Of a DNA stretch of 64,000 nucleotides, positions 17,568 to 27,600 are shown one piece after another. How positions within the stretch are numbered: the first letter of the stretch is position 1; every line of letters begins with the position of its first letter. The notes below the pieces were generated by a model. It saw only the letters and a list, made by a program, of their open reading frames with translations. It was not told the DNA's origin and made no database searches. The position numbers and the translations under genes are program-made. Source of the stretch: Viridibacterium sp035456105 (GTDB taxonomy: Bacteria; Pseudomonadota; Gammaproteobacteria; Burkholderiales; Rhodocyclaceae); contig DATIDV010000010.1 in NCBI GenBank assembly GCA_035456105.1, positions 1 through 64,000 of the forward strand, in the 5' to 3' direction.

Positions 17568-19286
17568 ATGACGTACATACTCGGCGTCCTGGCACTCATC
17601 CTGCTGGCCTCACCGCTGCGCGCAGCGGAGCTGTGGCGATTTGAGGCACCACCCGAGGCGCGGGAGCGCCTCTTGCTCTGGTTGCCTCCACTGAACGGCG
17701 AAGTCGCAGCCGATGCGGACGGTGCTGCACTGGAGAAGCTGGGGCTGGTGCGCAGGCTGCGCGAACGCATTCCGGAATTGCTGGCGACAGAAGGTTATTT
17801 TTCACCGCAGCTCGAAATCGATGCGGTGGCTGAGCCCGTGCTGGTCAAACTTCAGCCGGGCCCGCGTGCGCGTATCGCTAGCGTGAACCTCTCCTTTACA
17901 GGACAGCTCAGCGAGGCATTTGAGGCCGAGCAGGCCGAGACCTTGCGCAAAGACTGGTCCTTGCCGGTCGGCGCCTTCTTTCGACAGGAGGATTGGGCCG
18001 CAGCCAAGACGGCTTTGCAGCTTGCCGTGGTCAAGCGCGATTTTCCCGCTGCGCGAATTGTCGAGAGTCTTGCCGATGTCGACCCGAAAACGACTGAGGT
18101 ACGGCTGTCGGTTGTGATGGATAGTGGCCCGGTTTTCTATTTCGGACCCTTGCAGATCACCGGCTTGTCGCTGTACGAGCCCGAGTTGCTTGATCGCTAT
18201 AAACACTTCACTGAGGGCGAGAAGTACAGCCAGGAAAAGCTCCTGCAGTTCCAGTCGGCCCTTCAAGGTACGCCGTATTTTTCGGCGGTCGAAGTGAGCA
18301 TTGACACCGATCCCGCACACGCCGCTGCGGCACCCGTGCGCGTCGTGCTGACGGAGGCCAAACCACGCCGCATGGGGATTGGGCTTGGATACAGTACCAA
18401 CACAGGTTTGCGCACCGAGTTTACATACAGCGACGCGAACCTGTTCGACCGTGCCTTGCAGCTCACCAGCGGTATACGCCTTGAAACTTTGAGTCAGGCG
18501 GCGTTCGCCGATATTTTCCTGCCTCCCACGGGTCAGGATCACCGGTACAGCGTGGGCGGCATCGTCGAGCGCAGCGATATCGAGAATCTGGCGATCAACC
18601 GCCAGGCTATCGGGCTGGCGCGGACCCATCTGCACGGCCGCATCGAGACCCGCGTGGGCCTGTCTTTCCAGCACGAAGCGCGGCAAGCCGAAGAGTCGAC
18701 GCGCAACGTGAACCAGGCGCTGGCACTCACTGGCGGATGGACGTATCGGCGCGTCGACAATCCGCTCGATCCACGCTCGGGCTATGTGCTCAATCTGCAG
18801 CTGAGCGGGGCTTCCGAGCAGCTGCTTTCGGACGCCGATTTTGTCCGCAGCTACGAACGCCTTGTGACCTATTTCTCCCTGACGCCCTACAACGTGCTGT
18901 CTGCGCGCATCGAGGTCGGATATACCGCCGCCAAGAGTCGTTCAACGGTGCCGGAAGATTTCCTGTTCCGTACCGGCGGTGCGCAGACGGTGCGTGGCTA
19001 TCGTTATCTCTCGCTCGGTGAACAAGAGGGGAATGCCATCGTCGGTGGCCGCTACATGCTGGTCGGCTCGATCGAGCACACACACTGGTTTGGCGATACG
19101 TGGGGGATGGCCACCTTTGTGGATGCGGGCAATGCCAGTGACCACCTCGATACCCTGCGTGCCAAGGTGGGCGTGGGTATTGGCGCGCGCTGGCGCAGCC
19201 CGGCAGGGCCATTGGCAGCCGACCTGGCCTGGGGCGTCGCGGAGAATCATCTGCGCCTGCATCTTGCCATTGCAGTGGCTTTTTGA
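17568..19286 (+). CDS. tamA: Translocation and assembly module subunit TamA (Omp85 family)
   Basis: A 572-residue outer membrane protein: signal peptide (1-20, ending LRAAE), N-terminal POTRA repeats (~25-260, including ARIASVNLSFTG and FYFGPLQITGL strands), then a C-terminal Omp85 beta-barrel with FRTGGAQTVRGYRYLSLG near residue 465, the conserved VRGY/F motif of loop 6, and a terminal Phe. TamA works with TamB in outer membrane lipid or autotransporter biogenesis. Unusually, no tamB follows; the next 1 kb holds only decayed sequence. Confidence 0.88.
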   Translation: MTYILGVLALILLASPLRAAELWRFEAPPEARERLLLWLPPLNGEVAADADGAALEKLGLVRRLRERIPELLATEGYFSPQLEIDAVAEPVLVKLQPGPRARIASVNLSFTGQLSEAFEAEQAETLRKDWSLPVGAFFRQEDWAAAKTALQLAVVKRDFPAARIVESLADVDPKTTEVRLSVVMDSGPVFYFGPLQITGLSLYEPELLDRYKHFTEGEKYSQEKLLQFQSALQGTPYFSAVEVSIDTDPAHAAAAPVRVVLTEAKPRRMGIGLGYSTNTGLRTEFTYSDANLFDRALQLTSGIRLETLSQAAFADIFLPPTGQDHRYSVGGIVERSDIENLAINRQAIGLARTHLHGRIETRVGLSFQHEARQAEESTRNVNQALALTGGWTYRRVDNPLDPRSGYVLNLQLSGASEQLLSDADFVRSYERLVTYFSLTPYNVLSARIEVGYTAAKSRSTVPEDFLFRTGGAQTVRGYRYLSLGEQEGNAIVGGRYMLVGSIEHTHWFGDTWGMATFVDAGNASDHLDTLRAKVGVGIGARWRSPAGPLAADLAWGVAENHLRLHLAIAVAF

Positions 19287-19391
19287 GCCCCCGGGGCAGC
19301 CCAGGAAGGAATTTGCCGAAATAAGCGAATTCGTAAGTCTTCTGTCGCGTGTTTCGCACCTCGGGACGGTCGTTGTATCGAACGGTACGCG

Positions 19392-19428
19392 TGAAAAGAA
19401 AAGGGGCCGTCTGGTTAAGGACGGCCCC
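19392..19428 (-). terminator. Minus-strand intrinsic terminator without an evident gene
   Basis: A 9-bp GGGGCCGTC/GACGGCCCC stem (19403-19411 with 19420-19428). Read on the minus strand it is followed by TTTTCTTTT, the form of a strong Rho-independent terminator. No intact minus-strand gene lies upstream of it for ~900 bp. On the plus strand the hairpin has no T-run but could still define the 3' end of the tamA message. Confidence 0.65.
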
Positions 19429-19849
19429 AAGGAGGACATTGGAGACAGACAATGTTGCTACAACACAATGTTTGCTGACTCAGCCTTGCGCTGAAATGTT
19501 CAAGCACGCAGCGACTCTGCAAACCCCTTGTCCGTCAGGCCTGAGCGACAGCTTGATTACGTCCTGTGGTCTGGCCGACGGCGAAAACTGGACTGCAAAA
19601 AACGCTAGGGATGGCGTTGAATTGATACCGCCACCGGGACACTTACAGGCTTCGTGGCATTCATTTCTTTGTCATGAATTGAACGATAGTCAACCTTGCC
19701 TGACATACGCAAGTAGGCGGTAAGACCGATTGCGCTAGTCGGATATTTGTGGTTTCGTGCAAGATTTCACAAATTTCGGGTTTTTTGCGCGCGAAGCTGC
19801 AATTGACAGCGCGGAACAGCAGGCTGACCGGCTCTTGAAAACACAATCT

Positions 19850-20290
19850 GCCATCCGCCCCAGCGGCTGTTTCTGGCGTCTGGCGGCCGTTTGCGAAGAA
19901 ACTGCAGCGGTTCTGCCGTCGTTTCCAGGTACATCGCCGGTGCTGGCCGGAACCCGGTTCGCAGGTTGAGTGGAACCGGCCGCAACGGATGCGCGGGGAA
20001 GCCGTTCGTCTGACATGTAATCCCCGGATGGTGAGCTATTGCGAACTGCTGGAAGCGTTCTTCAGCATCCACGACCAGACTCGGCGGAACCGGCAGGGGA
20101 ACGATCTTGGTACGCTGTACCGTTCGGCCATCCATTCGGCCACCTTCAGCCTCGACGGGTTGCAGCGCTATACCGCCGAGGCTCATGACCAGAACTACTT
20201 CCTGCAGCCTCCCGACCAGTCGTACAGCGCCAACGCCGTAGCGAATCTCGATAAATTTCGCAAGACACTCGCGCGTCTGCGAAAATCCAT
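19850..20290 (+). pseudogene. msrA: Decayed peptide methionine sulfoxide reductase A
   Basis: Two reading frames together resemble MsrA. The first contains GCFW (active-site Cys codon at 19868-19870) followed by RLAAVCEETAAVLPSFPGT, aligning to the usual GCFWxxEAxFxxxxGVxxVxxGY start. The second, from about 19989, contains GEAVRLTCNP, LLEAFFSIHDQTRRNRQGND and GTLYRSAI, then AEAHDQNYF and KFRKTLARL, which match the middle and end of MsrA. There is a stop (TGA at 19967-19969) and a frame change between the halves, the GYAGG region is altered, and ~30 residues between YRSAI and the HQDYF-like motif are missing. It is therefore not functional. Confidence 0.78.
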
Positions 20291-20365
20291 ATCTCAGGCA
20301 CGACATTTCATTGCCGTGCACCCACATCACAAACGCAGCAAGCGTTTTCAAAGCAGTTTTAAGGC

Positions 20366-21181
20366 ATGAATAATCAGGATCTGGATTTCGAGCGCCGTTT
20401 CGGCGGCGTGGCGCGCATGCACGGCGATGCCGGATTGCAGGCGTTTACGGCTGCACGTGTGTGCGTTGTCGGCGTGGGAGGTGTCGGCTCCTGGGCAGCC
20501 GAGGCATTGGCACGTAGCGCCACAGGCACACTCACGTTGATCGATCCCGACACGATTGCCGAGTCCAATACCAATCGGCAATTGCACGCGCTGGGTGATG
20601 CCTATGGTCGGGCCAAGGTCGATGCGATGCGCGCTCGCATCCTGGCCATCAACCCTCTGTGCAAACTGAACGTGGTTGAAGATCACCTTAGTGCTGAAAG
20701 CATGGCGACGCTTCTTGATGGATATGACATCGTGCTTGACGCCATCGACGACGTACCGGTCAAGATTGCCATGGCCGTCTATTGCCAGGACAACAAGTTG
20801 CCGCTTGTGGTGTGCGGTGGCGCCGGAGGCAAGAGCGATCCGACCAGCATTCGCGTCAGCGATCTGTCACGTACCGAGCAGGATCCGATGCTGGCCAAAG
20901 TGCGCTCGCGCCTGCGCAAGGAGTACGGTTCGATCCGCGGTTTTCCACGCGATCCGCGGCGCAAGTTCGGTATCGAAGCGGTTTACTCCGTCGAGCCCTT
21001 GCAACAACCGGTGTCGTGCGAGAGCGATGGCTCGGCACCGCAGCGTCTTTCCTGTGCAGGCTATGGTTCGGACGTCTGCGTGACGGCGAGCTTCGGTTTT
21101 TTTGCTGCGTCGCGCGTGCTGGCACAACTGCGTGAGCGGGCGAGTGCGTCACAGGCGCAGCCGGAGATTTCGGTTGTATGA
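20366..21181 (+). CDS. tcdA: tRNA threonylcarbamoyladenosine dehydratase
   Basis: A 271-residue E1-like ATP-dependent enzyme that cyclises t6A37 in tRNA to ct6A. Visible: RRFGGVARMHGDAGLQAF at the start, nucleotide-binding GVGGVGSWAAEALARS near residue 38, DPDTIAESNTNRQ, DAIDDVPVKIAM and CGGAGGKSDPT, all typical of TcdA/CsdL rather than MoeB/ThiF. Length is normal. Its stop overlaps the next gene's ATG by 4 bp (ATGA), so the two are translationally coupled. Confidence 0.93.
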   Translation: MNNQDLDFERRFGGVARMHGDAGLQAFTAARVCVVGVGGVGSWAAEALARSATGTLTLIDPDTIAESNTNRQLHALGDAYGRAKVDAMRARILAINPLCKLNVVEDHLSAESMATLLDGYDIVLDAIDDVPVKIAMAVYCQDNKLPLVVCGGAGGKSDPTSIRVSDLSRTEQDPMLAKVRSRLRKEYGSIRGFPRDPRRKFGIEAVYSVEPLQQPVSCESDGSAPQRLSCAGYGSDVCVTASFGFFAASRVLAQLRERASASQAQPEISVV

Positions 21182-21543
21182 GCCAGGCGATCATCCTGTT
21201 TGCGCATGGGGCGCGCGATCCTGAATGGGCGCAGCCGATGCAGCGTCTCGCCGAGGCCGTGCGTCTCGCTGAACCGGGTGCGGCTGTACATACCGCTTTC
21301 CTCGAATTCATGGCACCTGATCTGGTCACTGCTGCGGAGCAGGCTATACAGGCGGGCGCTACGACGCTGATCGTGGTGCCGGTGTTTCTCGCACAAGGCG
21401 GGCATGTGCGTCGCGACGTGCCGCTCATGCTGGAGCGCATCCAGGCGCAGCATCCCTCTGTGCGTATCGAACTGCGCGCGGCGATCGGCGAGGCTCAGGC
21501 AGTGATCAATGTCATGGCGCAAGTGATCCTGGACAAGGTTTGA
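21178..21543 (+). CDS. CbiX/SirB-like chelatase family protein
   Basis: A 121-residue single-domain protein of the CbiX type: IILFAHGARDPEW at the N-terminus (metal-binding His of the HGxRD motif), AFLEFMAPDL, and TTLIVVPVFLAQGGHVRRDVP with the second active-site His. Small members insert Co or Fe/Ni into sirohydrochlorin-type tetrapyrroles; which metal applies here cannot be told. It overlaps tcdA by 4 bp, with no other tetrapyrrole genes nearby. Confidence 0.85.
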   Translation: MSQAIILFAHGARDPEWAQPMQRLAEAVRLAEPGAAVHTAFLEFMAPDLVTAAEQAIQAGATTLIVVPVFLAQGGHVRRDVPLMLERIQAQHPSVRIELRAAIGEAQAVINVMAQVILDKV

Positions 21544-21643
21544 TCACTGCGCGCGGCGGCACCGTGGCGCTGGTCTATAGTGAATCGAAGGCTGCGGTGT
21601 GGATCCGCCCGGCACTGCGCCTCGTTCTCATAGGGGGCTCCTC

Positions 21644-22024
21644 ATGATCACTACCGATGTATTCACCGAGCGCATTGAACTGCATGCCTACGGTCGCCTG
21701 ACTATTAATGAGTGTCGCGAGTTCGAACATCTGTCCGACTACCGCATCAAGTTCAACGGGCCGCTCGATCTGTTACTGGATTTGCGAGAACTGGAGTCCT
21801 GCTCGCTTGATGCGCTGATCGAACAGATCCGCTATGGACGCCGACACGCGCATGACTTCAGCCGCATCGCTGTCATCAGTGACAATTCGATGGTGACGTG
21901 GATGGCCATGTGCTCGCAGATCGTCGTCAATGCCGATGTGCGGGTGTTCGACGAGGAAGGCATGGCGCGCGAATGGCTAGGAGTGTCGTCGGCCGATACG
22001 TCAGATCAGCAGACAGCACACTGA
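21644..22024 (+). CDS. SpoIIAA-like STAS-domain protein
   Basis: A ~126-residue protein resembling the SpoIIAA-like STAS family: GRLTINECREFEHL, GPLDLLLDLRELESCSLDALIEQIRYGRRH, FSRIAVISDN and ADVRVFDEEGMAREWL. The ATG at 21644 follows GGGGGC at good spacing; the in-frame frame open from 21599 lacks a ribosome site. It is convergent with, and ends 41 bp from, the receiver-SpoIIE phosphatase gene. A STAS protein beside a SpoIIE phosphatase and a HATPase protein suggests a partner-switching antagonist, but this family differs from classical RsbV and I see no confident phospho-Ser motif, so the role is inference. Confidence 0.75.
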   Translation: MITTDVFTERIELHAYGRLTINECREFEHLSDYRIKFNGPLDLLLDLRELESCSLDALIEQIRYGRRHAHDFSRIAVISDNSMVTWMAMCSQIVVNADVRVFDEEGMAREWLGVSSADTSDQQTAH

Positions 22025-22065
22025 GCACAAACAGGTCACGGGCGCAGTTGGCTGGCTGATGCGAG

Positions 22066-23601
22066 TCAGACCAGATCGAGCAGCAGGAACGAGATGTCGT
22101 CATGCGCGCTCTGGCCTTGCAGATGTGTGCCAAGGGCTCTGGTTAGTGCCTCCAGGGCTGGCGTGGTGCCTGCAAGGCGCACGGCGTTCAGCACGGCGGC
22201 GTAGCCGAATTCTTCCTTGTCTGGCGAACTCGCCTCGATTACGCCATCCGAACACAGCAGCAGGCGCCCCGTTCTTTGCCAGGACAAATGGGCCGGGACG
22301 CAATCCTCCTTGTCCAGATCGACGATGCCGAGCGGCAGATGTGTCGCGGTGACGCGCGTCAGCAACTCGCCATGTTCATCGATGTGCAGGACGTCCGGTA
22401 CGCCGCCAAGCCATAGCTCGGCCGAGCGCGTAGCGTCGTCAACACAGACCAGCGCAGCTGAAACGAAGCGCCCTGAGGGCAGGAGCGCGCGCAGCGAGGC
22501 GTTGATCTCAGCCACCATCTCGCTCAAGGGGGTGTCGCTGGTGACGGCCTGGTAGAAGTAATTCACGACCGACAATCCGGTCATCGCGGCTGCCAGCCCA
22601 TGCCCCGTTGCATCCGCAAGCAGGGCGTACAGGCGGTTCGCGGGCGAGCGAGCGGCAATCACGATGTCCCCGGAGAAGCGTGCGGTCGGTAGTACGCATA
22701 GCTGGGCGCCGCGGCTGTCCACATCATCGCGATTGATGTGGCGCTCCATGATTTCCTTGGCCAGATCGGCCTCGGATTCCGCTTCTTCGTGATATTGCCG
22801 CAGGCGATTGGCGTCGTCCGCCAGTTGTTGCTCGAATTGCTTGCGTGAGCTGATGTCACGCACCACACCGATGAACAGGCGTCGCTCCAGCTCAGGCAAT
22901 TCGCTGATCGATAGCTCCATCGCGAAGCGTTGTCCGGCGGGTGTGCAGGCGCCGACTTCGGCGACGCGACCAATCAGTTTGCCTGCTCCGGTTTCAATGC
23001 AACGAGCCAGCTCCAGCGCAAAAGCCGGGCGCTCGTCTTCGGTAACGAGCGAGGCGAAATGCCGACCCGTGAGCTCGTTCTGGCTGACAGCAAAAATCTG
23101 GCTGGCGGCACGATTGAGGTTGACGATGGAACCCGTGATATCGAAGGTCACGATGCCGTCGATAACGGCATCCGAGACGGTGACTTCGCGCTTGATGGCG
23201 TCTTCGCGCGCGCGCTGGAAACTGAGTGCGCGTGACATGTTGCGCATTTTCGCGGCGAATACCTGGTATGACAGCGGTTTGGTCAGATAGTCGTCAGCGC
23301 CGCTCTCCAGTCCGCGCACCACGTCCTGCTCGGCGTCCATGGCCGAGACGACGAAGATCGGTACCCATTGCCGGGCATGCCGGGCGCGAATGCGTCGGAT
23401 GGCTTCGAAGCCATCCATTACCGGCATCATGAGGTCCATCAGCACCATGTCCGGCGCCGCAGATTCGAACAGCTCGACCGCTTCCTGTCCGTTCTCGGCC
23501 ATGACGATCTCGAACCCGAGACGCCCCAGGTAGGCGCGCAGCAGGGTGCGATTCGCCGGGGTGTCGTCGGCAACCAGAACTTTGAAGGGCTTGTTGATCA
23601 C
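22066..23601 (-). CDS. Receiver-PAS-SpoIIE (PP2C-type) phosphatase
   Basis: A 511-residue response regulator with phosphatase output. Receiver domain ~6-122 (DD at 12-13, phosphoacceptor Asp56 in LMDLMMP, Lys108 in LTKP); PAS ~140-255; coiled linker; SpoIIE/PP2C-like domain ~300-511 with SGDIV, ADATGHGLAAAM and LLCSDGVIEA metal-binding motifs. Such RsbU-like proteins dephosphorylate a STAS-domain anti-anti-sigma factor when their receiver is phosphorylated. Start is GTG (MINKPF). It is the third gene of the kinase operon, ~116 bp after the receiver-HATPase gene. Confidence 0.9.
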   Translation of the reverse strand: MINKPFKVLVADDTPANRTLLRAYLGRLGFEIVMAENGQEAVELFESAAPDMVLMDLMMPVMDGFEAIRRIRARHARQWVPIFVVSAMDAEQDVVRGLESGADDYLTKPLSYQVFAAKMRNMSRALSFQRAREDAIKREVTVSDAVIDGIVTFDITGSIVNLNRAASQIFAVSQNELTGRHFASLVTEDERPAFALELARCIETGAGKLIGRVAEVGACTPAGQRFAMELSISELPELERRLFIGVVRDISSRKQFEQQLADDANRLRQYHEEAESEADLAKEIMERHINRDDVDSRGAQLCVLPTARFSGDIVIAARSPANRLYALLADATGHGLAAAMTGLSVVNYFYQAVTSDTPLSEMVAEINASLRALLPSGRFVSAALVCVDDATRSAELWLGGVPDVLHIDEHGELLTRVTATHLPLGIVDLDKEDCVPAHLSWQRTGRLLLCSDGVIEASSPDKEEFGYAAVLNAVRLAGTTPALEALTRALGTHLQGQSAHDDISFLLLDLV

Positions 23602-23717
23602 GCTGTTTTTGTACCGGAGTGTGACTTGTAATTCTGCGCCGACGCCCGATGGCTGACATCCGCCAATACGTTAATGATTGTGGCTCTGGCACTGAAAAAG
23701 TCTCAAATCCGAAAAAT

Positions 23718-24629
23718 TTATGACATCCAGCGGTTTTGCTGCGCTGCAGACATCACCACTTCGACCCGATTACCATTGCCAAGATAGGTGACGCGCGTGA
23801 ACGCCAGTTTACGGGCGAGGACGATGCCGCGCCCGTTGGGCGCAAAAGCGCGTTCGGGCGCGACTTCAAGGAAGGATGGCCAGTCAAAGCCATTGCCGTC
23901 GTCGCTGATGGTGACTTGCCAGCCTTCGGCGCAGGTTTGCAGGTGCAGACGCACGCGCTTGTGCTGGTTTTCGGGCAGTGAGAGGCGTCGCTCGACTTCC
24001 TTGCTCCAGCCATCCTCATACTTGAGGCGCGATTTGCCCGCGAAGTCGATGCCCAGATTGCCGTGTTCGACGCCATTGACCAACAATTCGGCGAGGCCCA
24101 TCACCGCCATTTCCGGTTCGGCCGCCACTTGCGCAACCAGACCGGCCACCGCCCGTGCCTCATCAAGCGTGCGTACCGAAAACTGCGCTTCGGTGGCCAG
24201 GTTCAGGGCCAGCACATTGTGAGACATGCGCTGGGTCAGGTCGTCCCAGCGTGTCAGGTGGTCCAGCGCCGACCTGATGATGGACAGCAGCGTGGTGCGC
24301 TCGTAGGGTTTGATGAGGTAGTAGTAGGCGCCTGCCGCGAGACCTTCAGCAACCTGTTCAGCTGCCGCTGCAGCCGTCTGCATGATGACGGGCAGGTGCT
24401 CCATACGTGGATCGGCCTTGATCTTGCGCAGCAGGTCGATACCGCTCATGCCAGGCATCATCCGATCGAGAACGACGGCGTTGTAGCCGGAAGGGTTCTG
24501 GTCCAGAAATCCCCAGGCCGCCTCCCCGCTATCGGCAAGGGTCAGCGCGAAGGGCTCTCCTTCGAGAAACTCGCCAATGATTTCCAGATTGATCGGTTCG
24601 TCGTCGACGATCAGCAGCGAGGTGGTCAT
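23718..24629 (-). CDS. Receiver-HATPase protein (RsbW-like serine kinase output)
   Basis: A 303-residue protein with an N-terminal receiver (phosphoacceptor Asp55 in VVLDRMMPGMSG, Lys107 in LIKPYE) joined to a C-terminal GHKL ATPase domain (~150-292) of the anti-sigma/serine kinase type: ELLVNGVEHGN (N-box, Asn184), ISDDGNGFDW and NGRGIVLARKL. No HisKA dimerisation helix or phospho-His is present, so it is not a classical histidine kinase. It overlaps the upstream kinase gene by 4 bp (ATGA), implying coupled translation. A receiver-gated protein kinase acting on the STAS partner is the natural reading, by inference. Confidence 0.85.
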   Translation of the reverse strand: MTTSLLIVDDEPINLEIIGEFLEGEPFALTLADSGEAAWGFLDQNPSGYNAVVLDRMMPGMSGIDLLRKIKADPRMEHLPVIMQTAAAAAEQVAEGLAAGAYYYLIKPYERTTLLSIIRSALDHLTRWDDLTQRMSHNVLALNLATEAQFSVRTLDEARAVAGLVAQVAAEPEMAVMGLAELLVNGVEHGNLGIDFAGKSRLKYEDGWSKEVERRLSLPENQHKRVRLHLQTCAEGWQVTISDDGNGFDWPSFLEVAPERAFAPNGRGIVLARKLAFTRVTYLGNGNRVEVVMSAAQQNRWMS

Positions 24630-27600
24630 GGTCTGGCCTCCTGACGCCTGTCGATGCCTGCGTGCGCTTTCGCATCGTGGGAGCTTGCGTCGCCGTCGAC
24701 CGCTGGTTGTCCGCGCGGCGCGCGGCGGTCTGCAAGCAGGCGCACGATGAATTCGGCGCCGCCACCGTCTTGATCGCGGTTGCGTGCAAACATCTGGCCA
24801 CTATGCGCTGCCACGATTTCGCGGCAGATGGCCAGCCCCAGTCCGGTTCCGCCTGCTGCATGCGGCTGGCTGCTCCGCACGAATTTCTCGAAGATGCTTT
24901 CCAGCTCTCCTGCCGGAATCCCCTGGCCTTCGTCCGTCACTCGGATCTCCACGCCCGGGGCAACCGAGCCCTTGTATGGCAGCCTGCAACTGCGCAACGA
25001 GATCCCGATTCGGCCATGCTCTGGTGAAAACTTGACGGCATTCGACAACAGGTTGCGCAGCACCTGCCCGACCTTGTTTGGGTCCACCATGATGTTTGGC
25101 AGATCGGGCTCGATAGCGGTGGTCAATTGCAGGTGCCGCGCTGTCAGCCAAGCTTCGAATTCACGTGTGCTCTCCAGTATGGTGTTCTCGATACGGGTCG
25201 AGCGGATCTCGAGGGTGACACGGCCAGCTTCCAGCTTGGCGAGGTCAAGCAGATCGTTGAGCATGGTCAGCAGGCGATCGCCGCTGACACGGATACGATT
25301 AAAATAATCGAGAAATTTCTCTGCATCGAGCTGCGCGACGTGATCTTCGCCCAGACGTGCGAAGCTCAGTATGGCGTGGAGTGGTGTTCGCAACTCATGG
25401 GACATATTGGCAAGGAAACTGGATTTCGTTTCGTTGGCACGCTCGGCCGCTTCCTTGGCACGCACTAGATCGATGGTTTGTTCGCGCACCAGCTCGGTGA
25501 GCCGCGCGTGATGCTGACGCAAATCGGCTTCAGCTTCGCGCAGACGGGTGATATCGGTATTTACGCCGACCAGCACGGGCTGTCCATCGGCATTGGTACA
25601 CAGCGCCTTGCGAATGATGGTGTGACGGGTGTCGCCGTTGCGATGCGCAAGAACGTATTCTCCCTCGATCGCTGCGGATGACTCGCCTGCAAACAGATCA
25701 TCTTCCGATTGTTCGATGGTGCGTGCCACTTCGTCGCTGACGAAGTCTGCCGAGCGCTTGCCGAGAATGTCTTCCATGTGTGCGCCGACTGACTCCGAGT
25801 GCGCACGATTGGTCATGATGTAACGGAACTGCCGATCCTTGACGAACAAGGGGTGCGGCACGGCGTCGAACACGTCCTGCAGGAATTTGCGGAGGCGGGA
25901 CTGCTGCTCGGCCTGATGGCGCAGATCGGCTTCCACTTCGCGCAGGACGGTGACATTCGATGAAGTGCCCAGCAGCACTGGGTTGCCTGCCGGATCGGTG
26001 ATGCGCACTTTGCGGATGATGGTATTGCGTTGCATGGAGCCGGAGTTGAGGAGGTATTCCTTTTCGTGGATCTCCTCACTGGTCGCAGCCAGCAGATGAC
26101 GTTCGGCCGCTTCGACCTCTTCAGCTTCGTCTGGCGAGAAGTCGGCCGAACGCTTGCCTATCATCGCTTCCTTGGTCGTCTTGTTGACGCGTGCGTGGGC
26201 CTGATTGGTCAGGATGTAACGGTGGTTTGCATCCTTGATGTAGGTCGGGCTGGGCAGGCAGTCAAAGATCTTCTCGAAGTATTCACGCAGGGCCGTTTGT
26301 TGCTGTGCCTGGCCTTGCAGCTCCGTGAGATCCTCATAGGTGCCGAGCACGATGGGTTCGCCGTTGAGACCGTCGCACAGCACACGCGTGATGCGCAGGT
26401 AGAGTTCGGCGCCCTCGCTGGTACGCAGCCACTCGTGGGCCACCTGTGGCTCGCCAGTGGCAATTGCCATCTGATCGAGCTCTTCCATGCGGCTCGCGAA
26501 ATCTTCGGCGGCCTTGGCGTCAGCCCTGCGCTCGCTGTTGTTGTCCTGCGGGGCGCTGCGTCTGGACGCCGCTTCGAGCAAACTCACCAATTGAGTGGCA
26601 TAACGCTCATTGAGCATGACGACTTGTTGGTCCGCGGTTTTGACCGCAACCGGGATTGGCATGGCGTCAAGGATGCGCATCAGCAGGGCGCGGTAGCGGT
26701 CTTGCGCGCTGGCGTGGGAGATCTCGTCGCTGATATCGGCGAGGCTGCCCGTGACGAGCCAGGGCTTTCCGGAGGGATCGCTGGTGCCGCGTACTCGCAG
26801 GCGCACCCAGCGTGAGCTCTGCATGGCGTTGCTGACCGGAAATTTCAGTTCGCGTGTTGCGGGTTTGCCCGCCGTCTCGATAGCGATACGCAGTACCTCG
26901 CGACGCCATTGACGAGGCAGCATGCGTAATACGGCAGCCGGCGTGCGTGGGGCATCAGCGCTATTGGCTACGCCGTGCTGCCAGCCGAGGAGAGCCAGTG
27001 TCTGATCGGACAGATAGAGTGTGCGGCGTCGCAAGTCATATTCCCAGATGCCATCCTGGGTCAGTTGCAGGGTGCGCTGCAGGCGCGCGTCACTGGCGGT
27101 CAATGCCTGGCCGGCCAGGCTGGCAGCGGCTGTCGCGTTGGCGCAGCGACTACCGAACAGCAGGATGAGCCCCGCGATCACAACCCCGAACAGCGCGATA
27201 CCGCTTGCGCCGAGAATGGTGGGAGGGCTCGCGTCCGGCGCGGGCAATGCGGTGACAACGAGTTGCGCCGGCGGGCTCACGTTGCCGAAGCTGAATTGAA
27301 TGCGCTTGGCGTTGGCCGCAGCCGGTGCGGGCTGTTCGCCGGGTAGCTGCAAACCGATGTTCACCCATTCGGCATGCATGCTCCGGGCTGCGTCCAGCCA
27401 TCTGTCGAGGTCGATCAATGCGATGTGAGTACTGCCGCTGCGGCTGACCTGGGCGATGGCCAGCACGCGGATACTGTGGGTGCTGAGAGGTCCTGCCAAT
27501 GTCAGGCGGCCGCTGTTGTGGGCCATGCGGGCAGCGCTTTCGGCGAGTTGCACAAGCGGTACCGCCATCGCATCCCAGCTTGCCGACGATTCATTTGCCG

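Larger units (their letters stand above)
19287..20365. other. Long non-coding stretch with hairpin and pseudogene
   Basis: Just over 1 kb without an intact gene lies between tamA and tcdA. It contains a strong hairpin (19403-19428), immediately followed on the plus strand by a perfect AAGGAGG that leads only to an 8-codon frame, and from ~19850 the remains of msrA. The other open frames here have no recognisable content. Confidence 0.6.

Noticed and set aside
19767..20351. 194-codon minus-strand ORF between tamA and tcdA
   Set aside because: It lies opposite the msrA remnant and has no recognisable content of its own.
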